Assembly (NCBI GenBank): GCA_020152595.1
Contig: JAIGNY010001477.1
Span: 414,501 to 478,500 of the forward strand
Direction: 5' to 3'
From: Chiridota heheva
Taxonomy: Eukaryota > Echinodermata > Holothuroidea > Apodida > Chiridotidae
Length of the DNA stretch: 64,000 bases
Of the stretch, positions 56,901 to 64,000 are shown piece after piece. A program made the translations under genes and the position numbers. The notes under the pieces were generated by a model. It had not been told where the DNA came from. It did not search any database and worked only from the letters and a program-made list of their open reading frames with translations. Each line of letters starts with the position of its first letter. Positions within the stretch are counted from its first letter, which is position 1.

Positions 56901-57263
56901 AAATAACCGTAATATTTCTGTAAAAATAGGTGGCGAAGGTAGCCCCTGCCTCCCACCAAGATGTAAAAGTGTTTTTTTATAATGCCCCAGGGCCTATACA
57001 AATCCCTTATGAATTCAGAGAAGTTCATTGTGAATTTAGGGGATATTGATTCACGCAGTGAGTGCGAATTTGCTATTAACCACTGATGTTATAAAATTAG
57101 GCCTAACTGTTAGGCCTATCTTCTTAGGTCCTTGTTATGAAGTCTCTATACGCCTAAATTAAGAGGCAAATTATCAAACGTTTTAAATCAAAATCAGAGG
57201 TAAAAATTACCTGCTGCGATTCGCCTTCTTCTTCCTCGCTCTCCTTGAGAAAAATTCTGCCAT
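53232..57263 (-). CDS. protein kinase, lineage-expanded animal family, four exons
   Basis: Minus-strand gene: exons 57263-57211, 56069-55773, 55264-54995 and 53918-53232. Visible kinase landmarks: glycine loop LGRGKYG, VAVK (ATP-binding Lys), catalytic loop HGDIKTDNILVD (HGD in place of HRD, with Asp and Asn kept), KLIDFGKACR (DFG) and IAPEII (APE). The order is complete, so catalysis is plausible. HxDIKxDN...IDFGKA kinases are expanded in several marine invertebrates; the substrate is unknown. Oddities: two small frame shifts of opposite sign in the last exon, and a phase mismatch between exons 2 and 3. Confidence 0.82.
54995..55264 (-). CDS. kinase gene exon 3 (glycine loop and VAVK)
   Basis: Acceptor tttcattcatgcag, donor gag|gtaatt, 90 codons in phase 0. 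Reads ERNTKRSLAHSKDDISWALL, FAIQELGLRVFTSRDLHYVR, KANGEHGKRTCLGRGKYGLT, ELMKITDPSKVDQFVAVKTL and FRDDQNRKAE. GxGxxG and VAVK are in the correct spacing for the kinase N-lobe. Confidence 0.82.
55773..56069 (-). CDS. kinase gene exon 2, acidic linker
   Basis: Acceptor tgtcacctccatcag, donor attt|gtaagt. Reads QRGRLYPQDQPGLELHSQLL, KVDVQDVGPKEEDCVSELNQ, AVDELTADDLWEIPRTANDL and YRNWLEPEVVDVDSSNQLN. Polar and probably disordered; no known domain. It leaves two bases, whereas exon 3 starts in phase 0, so an indel or a missed small exon must lie between. Confidence 0.6.
57211..57263 (-). CDS. kinase gene exon 1 (start)
   Basis: ATG in gcgcaATGGCA, reading MAEFFSRRARKKKANRS plus two bases, donor cag|gtaatt. 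Chosen because it joins in phase to exon 2 (RQRGRLYPQDQ). The strongly basic start could serve as a nuclear or nucleic-acid-binding tail (inference). Upstream DNA to about 57600 is richer in CpG than its surroundings, suggesting a promoter. Confidence 0.6.
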
Positions 57264-58550
57264 TGCGCAAATAATATAATGTTTTATAAAGAATTTTCGA
57301 AAGTAATCTTAAATATGCGTCTGAAGATATGCACATGAAGATAAGTTCTGTCGATCTTTTGTAGCAACGCGACGCTGTAACCATCTCACGAGTAACGCAA
57401 CGCGCGCACGAACACGAAATAAAGCAAAATAAGGCAAATGCAAAACCCTCATTGGTTGACAAAAAGGAACAAGAACGCAATGTTCCATTCGACATAAACA
57501 CAAGTTACGTCTTGAAGAAAATGCGCATGTTTACACAATCGTTAGTGCTTTTGCTACACGCACGATGTAACTTCTCGAAGTTGTTGGCAAAGCAGTGAGC
57601 AGTTTGGTACGCGTTGATTACTTGAACGTGCGTGGTGCACATAAACGTACAAAACACACGCATTTAAACTGCGCATATTTTACTTCTGACGCATTCTATG
57701 CGCTCGGAGTCATTAGTGCAAGAAAATATCCAATCACCGATCAAAGAATAGTTAACAAACGACAAGCGCGGGAAAATATTTGCGCTCGCCCCTATTTCCT
57801 GGCATCGTCATCTTAACAAGGAGCACATCTAAAGGAGAAATCTTTTATTTGTGGTTTTCTTGTCTTGATTCCCACTTACCTAAAACCTTGAAACAACAAC
57901 TTCTACATTAGGCCTACGTCGAGAAAATAATGAAAACTAGTTTCGTACATTTTTCAATACGAAACTACGAATAGTCATGCGCTTTGTGCATGTCTTTTTA
58001 GACAACAAAATATCCATCTCTTATAGGCAAGGAAGTATCAATGACGGAAAAATGCTTATGCATTTATTACCGTTTTCCGATAACTTCTCTCCCCTCGACC
58101 AAATGCACACGCTCTCATGAGGTCAATCAAGTTTTAAACACAACTGGGGAAATTTTCCACCAGCCATTGAAGAGGGGATGGGGAGGAATGTTGACCAACT
58201 GTTGACAAAACATTCTCTTATCGGATTTGGACGAATTGGAAATTGAAGTGGGAGCGACGCAGCATCCGGCCCAATGGCTGTCGGTAGCCCGAAGGCTTAC
58301 GATTGGACCTAGGTGTTCAGGGAATATGGATTTCTTGAGGCAAATTTATCAACCCATGTAGAAGTACAGTTTATTTCAGAGCTTAATATACTGATATAGG
58401 GCCTCTTATCATAAAGGGCCATCGTGGTGTTACGCACACGTCCTTAGTCTGGTAGTGGCTGATATCACGGGCGTCGTCGTTCAAGCCAGCGATTTATTAT
58501 CGTTATTAAACTAAATAGCCAAGCTTTTCAAGGAGTCATATAAGCGGATG
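57264..58550. other. upstream region of the kinase gene, no other gene seen
   Basis: 57350-57600 is CpG-richer (cgcaacgcgcgcacg), consistent with a promoter. The remainder shows no coding evidence. Confidence 0.4.
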
Positions 58551-58559
58551 GAGGTATGC

Positions 58560-59429
58560 AAAGGACAGGAAACGTCGGGCAAGCGACTACAGCTAATTGG
58601 AAATACGAGGTTGTAGGCTAATAGCCGCGCCTATACAGATGGTCTTTTGCATTTTCGATCATTCAACGGATGCCTTGTATGTTGAAGTAGTTCAAGCGAT
58701 GCTGATGGTGTATAATGATATATCCATGCCAGCACATATCTGTCAGTGTGTTCCCATGCCAAAAATCTGCTGGAAGAGCTAACCAGTTATACGAGACCAT
58801 CTTAACAACGTTCGTTTTCATGCGTGTCTTCAAACAAAGAGCTCCCACACAACATCATTGTCACATTGCAGACGATTGGACTTGATCTGATCAAAGCCTA
58901 ATCTTTTGTGGTCGTCACGTCAATGAAGCTCGACGATTATAAGAGGAGGTTTGATGCTGTAAGAACTAAAGCAGATATATGTATTGCGATTGTGTTGGAG
59001 CGACTGAATATTAAGGACATCCAAATTTAAGACAGAATGTTGGTGAACATATGAAAGGCATATACGGCGACGAAAAATTGTCAGGCGAAGCCTTAAGGAG
59101 ATGACACACAAATGACACCGGAGAAGAGGTTTAAGGCGATGGTGCACAATCAAGTATTCGACACCTTCTGTGTAGCCATAGAAGAACAGTACGCCAAAAA
59201 CAAGGACCTGTATCTTGATTTCGATGATTTGGCATTACTAGATTCACGGAACTTCGTTGAAGTTAGTCAGAAAGGTATCCCGATCTCAGCAAGGGGCCAT
59301 ATAACTGAGTGTTTGTCTCACTTCGATAACCAGATCATTCAAGCAAGCCCCCAAGAAGAGCTTACGATTCTAGCATCAAGATGGGATAGCTTAAAACATC
59401 GGCGACTTAATGACTATGAAATGATTTGA
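58560..59429 (+). pseudogene. hAT-like domesticated-transposase fragment
   Basis: Best part 59112-59429: MTPEKRFKAMVHNQVFDTFC, VAIEEQYAKNKDLYLDFDDL, ALLDSRNFVEVSQKGIPISA and RGHITECLSHFDNQIIQASP. The pattern 'fkxxvxxxxxDtxxxxIxxrfxxNxxlyxDxxxLdPrnF' resembles the middle of ZMYM/hAT-type transposase-derived proteins. Upstream frames (HSTDALYVEVVQAMLMVYND) look like the same protein in broken frames. No catalytic residues can be assigned. Confidence 0.45.
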
Positions 59430-59484
59430 GTACAGAGACACGATATAAGGGGGCTTCACCCACCCACTGGGCCTACCAAGACTT

Positions 59485-59965
59485 CGCCCTACTGCCTACT
59501 GATATGACACAGTTTTTTTAAGCAATGTTTTGCTACCAAAAGCGCTTGGTTTAAGCAATTTTCTGTTATCAAACTCATGAGAAACGCAGGACTTAACAAG
59601 GCTTCAACCTTGGAATTGACACAATTTTGCTACCAAAATCATGAGAAACGCTTATTGGGGGTGGGCGGAGCAGGGGAGCGAAGGGGGAGGGGGCTCAACC
59701 CCTAGATTTTACAATTTTCTGCTATCAAAATCACGTAAACTGTAAGGCTTCCGGGCTTCACCCCCTCGGTCCCTACTAAGACTTTGCTCATAGATTTGAC
59801 ACAATTTTAAGCAATTTTTTGCTACCAAAATTAAACAAAACGCAGAACTTCCGACGTCCTACATGGGTTTGATACTAGTTTAAACAATTTTCTGTTATTA
59901 AAATCACTGAGAACCGCAGGGCTTACGAAGCTTCGTCCCCTGGACTCTAGGGCTTCCCCCATAAA
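59485..59965 (+). repeat. 100-150 bp degenerate tandem repeat, about 5 units
   Basis: Units around 'gacacaatttt', 'aagcaattttctgctaccaa', 'aatcatgagaaacgcagg' and 'cttccgaagcttc'. Confidence 0.8.
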
Positions 59966-61215
59966 TTTGAAACTAACGGTGCCATCTAAACGGTGCATGC
60001 AATTTATATATATTATGTCCCCAACATTTCAATCATCCGATCATACAGTTTTATGAGCATTTGAGAAGGGGAAAACAGCCTTGCCACAAGTGAAACATGA
60101 TCCACCATCCACCATGCCACTCCTGGTAAGCGTATCGAAACAGCCTTCTGACGGTTTGCTGATTTATTTTCATTCGCTTTTACCTTTTTACATATTAATC
60201 GAATTACTTTTCAAATTTACTTCTTACCCCCAGACCGAGAAAAAAGCATGACACAAACAAAATTATTTCAATCCCCTCCTCCCTTTTTGTTTTTCCTTTT
60301 CATACTCCGTATAAAGGAAGGTAATTAAGATAGAGGCGCGACCAGCGAAGGGCACCACATTCAGATATTGATCATACATGTCGTTTAAAATTGAATTACA
60401 CCCATTAGGACTAACAGTGATTTGAATTGTCACTAAAATCAAGGCAAGAAAGTATGTTTTGAATTGGGAATTTATGGGTTTTTTTGCTGACACGATTTCC
60501 TGATGTAGGCGACAGAATGAGCACATACCGCGAATCGCACGGAATGGGCAGTCTATAGGCTCGTTTAGATGTCCTTGTTGTGATCAAGATGATGTAACAC
60601 CAAATGGCTTCTGATTTTCCCGGAGATTTAAGCGCTCATGGTTTAAAAGCTTACTAAAGTTAGAAGAGGGAACAACGTCAACGTCATATAGCTGGTCGAT
60701 ATATCGTTATAGACAGATAGATATCATAGAATATCTCATTGAACTCCCTAGATGTATGAAATGCGACAGTAGTTAAACTCCGTGGGGGCGCGATGATTTT
60801 GAAGCTGCAGGAACAGAGGAAAGGGAGGGGCAGTTTTGTCTCATGGAGGATGGGGTCAAGGCCTATAAACAGATAAATCAGACACAAATGTCACTTTACA
60901 ACATTTCCTGGGATAGAGCGATCTCACAAGGGCTGCCCTGTGCACCCTTAGCACCGCCACTGGTTTAACTGCTAAAATATAGTAAAAACTAAACATCAAA
61001 ATGAATGGAAATTTAACCACTAATTTACAGCATATAAATTTGTAGGTGTAATATGCGATTTGTACATTGGACATTATGTGTTGCATAAACTGATAAACAG
61101 AAGATTCTTATGTAAATCCATTGTATTTTGATCATGATCAAACGACGTTTAAAGACTGTTGGAACTGATGTTGCGGGAACATCGAATGTCTGGGAACAGG
61201 TAGGGACAATTTTTA
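59966..61215. other. no gene seen
   Basis: Small open frames without motifs. Nothing supported. Confidence 0.4.
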
Positions 61216-61220
61216 ACAAC

Positions 61221-61447
61221 TTTAAGGGCTACTAGACCGAAATGTGAAGGCGTAGTTTTAGGGTATGGGGTCCCCAATGCTTATTTAGCACTCAAGAGTG
61301 CAACAATTAATATTCAAGTGACCTTTACCCTCACGTCATCTGTGTGCTATAGAGGCATGAAATGTATCGATCTGTTGTGGATGATATATCTGTGAAATTC
61401 GCAAAAACGAGCGCCCGCCTTGACTTTCGATCTAGTGTTCCTTAAAG
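61221..61447. mobile_element. MITE family C, copy 2 (diverged)
   Basis: 'tttaagggctactagaccga' + 'aatgtgaaggcg' left, 'tttcgatctagtgttcctta' + 'aag' right. 'ttcaagtgacctttaccctc' and 'atcgatctgttgtggatgat' are inverse to words in copies 1 and 3, so the core is in the opposite orientation. Confidence 0.7.
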
Positions 61448-62035
61448 ACCTGTGTGAACAAATATTTTATTCCAGCAATTACGGCAGAATTCTATTATAC
61501 AAATATCATAATTCAAGTTGGTGATGTCTTTCGTCCATCGTTGGTATTTTTAATTGTAGTGTTTTTTTTTGAGGTATATATGTTGACAAATTATTACTAA
61601 TGCATAAATGAATTCGAAAATCCTGGTACTCACGATCGAAGAGGGTAATACATGCGTGGGTTATAATTTATTCCCAAATGCCAGTGATATTTCTGTATAT
61701 AGGTATCTACCTCCCTGAGCTGGTGATTCAAAATCCAATTGGATTTGTGAGATTCGCCAAACCAAGCAGTATTCCTCTTCACACAAGTTCACAGGCCTGT
61801 TTTTATATACTGGCAGGCCGCATTTGTTCCACGAGTTACGTTATTCATGGCCCTCATTTTTTCCCCAAATTTTTTGGTTCTGGTGGGCCAATCTGCATAT
61901 TTTACACAACTGAACAGAATCAAAAGGTGTACTTTGATCTGTTTATTAATTTGTTTTTCATTCATGTCCGATTTGCAAGCATAGACTTCACTCGGTTGTG
62001 CACATCATCTTCTTATGCATGGAAACACTGCAACC
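61448..62035. other. no gene established
   Basis: A 128-codon open frame (61678-62064) starts MPVIFLYIGIYLPELVIQNP. It shows no family motif and uneven codon use, so it is left as unassigned. Confidence 0.4.
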
Positions 62036-62039
62036 ATGT

Positions 62040-62465
62040 TTATGGAGTTTATGTCATTTCTTAAACGTGTAGGAAATATAAAAACAAAGTTGACAAGTTA
62101 TTCATTATCGTATCTTCCACGAAAACACTAAAACAATGTTTATGAAATTTAAGTTATTCTTAAACACGTAAGAAATATACAAACCGAGTTTACAAATTAT
62201 CCGTTGCCGGATAATGACGGAAACGCTCAATACATGTTTAGGCAGTTTAGGTTAGTTCCGTATTCGTATAGTAAATCTACAAATGGAATTTATGAACTTT
62301 CCGTTATCGGATACTTCACGGAAATGTTCGTACCATGTTTATGAGATTGAGGTTAATTTGTAAACGTAGAGTAAATCTACAAATAGAGTTGATGAACTTT
62401 CCGTTATCGGATACTTCACGGAAATGTTCGTATCATGTTTATGAAACATAAGTTACAATGGAAAC
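62040..62465 (+). repeat. about 95-110 bp tandem repeat, 4 units
   Basis: Units share 'ttatcggatacttcacggaa', 'atgttcgtaccatgtttatg' and 'gtaaatctacaaatagagtt'. The last two units are nearly identical and the first two diverged. Confidence 0.85.
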
Positions 62466-63575
62466 ACAGCTTAAATTTTCAGCTGGAATATTTCCTGACG
62501 TCATTTTCGACCAAGACTGACTCACTCAGGGTATAGTATCAAGAACACCTATAAAACATATTTACAATTTTTATTTACCACTGATTCTTTTTGTGTGATT
62601 TGGGATTTGGCAGGACAACTTTGTAGTCTATTAGTCTATAACAAGCTCTTGTCGGCGATGGGCTTCATTTTCTCCACAGTAACAGCAACAGTCAATAGAC
62701 AAAAGTGGTGTAACGCCATTTTATGGAGATTTGTAGGGATTTTTACGAAGCGTATGAATTTTTAAAGAAAAAAATGATAAATACTATTTTTAGAAATTGC
62801 CGCCTCTATTTTTCGGCAAGTTAGGGGCGACAGAGGGGGGCAAACAAACAAGTTTTTTAGGCCTTATGTTGGGGTGAGGAATGAATTGGGCGAAGGTATG
62901 CATTGTACGGAGTGCTAAAATTCTACTTCACCATGCTTTTGCTGTTTTAATTGTCCTAGATCATACAGTCACATAATATACACAATTTTGACCACTAGAA
63001 TATATACCAAAGTTTAATTTGTCCTATTTACAAGTTGCCCATTTTTGTTTTGAAAATGATTTACCTCAGAATTCCAAGGGTTATTCGGATCAATCAAAGT
63101 ATCAGGTCATACCAGAGAACTCAAGGAAAGTATCTAGTGTCACTTTCCTGGACATACTAGGGCCTTCTTGTGGAATACACATAAACAAATAAAATGCCTT
63201 TCATATTATTTGAAGGGGGGAAATGGCACCCCTCCCCTCGCGGTGTGGGCTCATTTTGATTAGATCATGAACATAGTTATATAAATGTAATACAAAGAAT
63301 ATGGTATACAACTGAAAGAATCAAAAGGACTATTCTACGAACAAAAATAAGAACTGTTTAAATTCTCCTTATATCATAATGTTTAACTAATGTAAAATAT
63401 CGTTTCGTCTCATTTTAAGGGTTACTCGATTATATCAGGGGGTTGAATCTTTCTGACATGCCTGGTCATGGTGGGAGTAAGAAGTCAAGTAGAGTATCTA
63501 CCGGTCGTAGTGTCGATAAAGAATGCCTATAACATCCGATTGGGTATCAATATAATGTTCATATAGGGCTTAATA
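62466..63575. other. no gene seen
   Basis: AT-rich intergenic DNA. Confidence 0.4.
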
Positions 63576-63579
63576 GGGC

Positions 63580-63803
63580 TTAAAGGAGAGCTAGACCGAA
63601 ATATAAGGGCGCTTGTATTTCACATTATCCTCAACAGATCGATCAACTTTATGTCTCCATAGCCCACGGACATGAGGACAAAGATCACTTGAATAATAAT
63701 TTTAACCAAAGATTTGCTATACCGTTGCGTGCTAGATAGGCATTTTATATTAGGAGACTCCCTAAAAATACGCCCTCACTTTTCGGTCTAGTGCTCCTTT
63801 AAA
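63580..63803. mobile_element. MITE family C, copy 3
   Basis: 'cttaaaggagagctagaccg' + 'aaatataagggcgc' and 'cgccctcacttttcggtcta' + 'gtgctcctttaaa'. The core 'ctataccgttgcgtgctaga' is the same as in copy 1. Confidence 0.8.
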
Positions 63804-64000
63804 GGGTTAGTTTAGTGGTCAAACTTGTCCATCTTTTATGAAAGAAGACTTCAAAACAAACAAAATGGTGCAGAAAGCGTTTAAGAATCGTATTCCGTTA
63901 AGGAGACATTAAAGGATTAGTTCAGCAATCAAACTTGTCCATCTTCTATGAAAAAAGACTTCGAAAGAAAAAAAATGGTGAAGAAAGCGTTCAAACATCT
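63798..64000 (+). repeat. tandem left arms of the TTAA element, running off the window
   Basis: Two 115-bp units in a row ('gggttagtttagtggtcaaa' and 'ggattagttcagcaatcaaa', each through 'attccgttaaggagacatta'), directly abutting MITE family C copy 3. Confidence 0.8.

Noticed and set aside
57154-57501. 115-codon minus-strand frame as kinase exon 1
   Set aside because: Cys-rich, unpatterned translation. The alternative ATG at 57263 joins exon 2 in phase.
61678-62064. 128-codon open frame MPVIFLYIGIYLPELV...
   Set aside because: No family motif, no splice support, and its end runs into a tandem repeat.

Overview
This is a eukaryotic, animal-type genomic window. Genes are split by canonical GT/AG introns, intergenic DNA is AT-rich, and most of the sequence is repeats: tRNA-derived SINEs, LINE fragments, a Penelope-like retroelement, many palindromic MITE-like elements and long minisatellites. 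The repeat mix and a lineage-expanded type of protein kinase suggest a marine invertebrate, possibly a deuterostome. I cannot name the species.

Left half (760-35331, + strand): the C-terminal half of the DNA polymerase alpha catalytic subunit (POLA1) in 15 exons. They run from polymerase motif A (DFNSLYPS) through KLTANSMYG and YGDTDS to the two C-terminal cysteine clusters and the stop codon. Upstream exons lie outside the window. Introns hold seven or more unrelated minisatellites, LINE 3' ends, SINEs, MITEs, a CpG-rich block and a degenerate Penelope-like element carrying a SINE with a perfect 10-bp target duplication. The stop codon lies in the first unit of a 60-bp minisatellite, so the last residues are repeat-encoded.

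Middle (36-53 kb): mostly mobile-element debris. It includes a THAP zinc-finger exon, a LINE endonuclease remnant, a nested pair of fold-back elements, SINEs and several copies of a TTAA-flanked palindromic family.

Right (53.2-57.3 kb, - strand): a four-exon protein kinase gene with all main kinase motifs, starting near a moderately CpG-rich stretch. Beyond it are a fragment resembling hAT-type domesticated transposases, tandem repeats and more MITEs.

Two things stand out. First, three tiny palindromic inserts (29, 38 and 42 bp) share CAGGGAGTTGT ends, and each is flanked by a perfect 7-bp target duplication; two interrupt a recognisable LINE reading frame. Second, otherwise well-preserved exons (POLA1, the kinase, THAP) carry isolated small indels. 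These point to residual assembly consensus errors or recent inactivation and should be checked before any of these genes is called broken.
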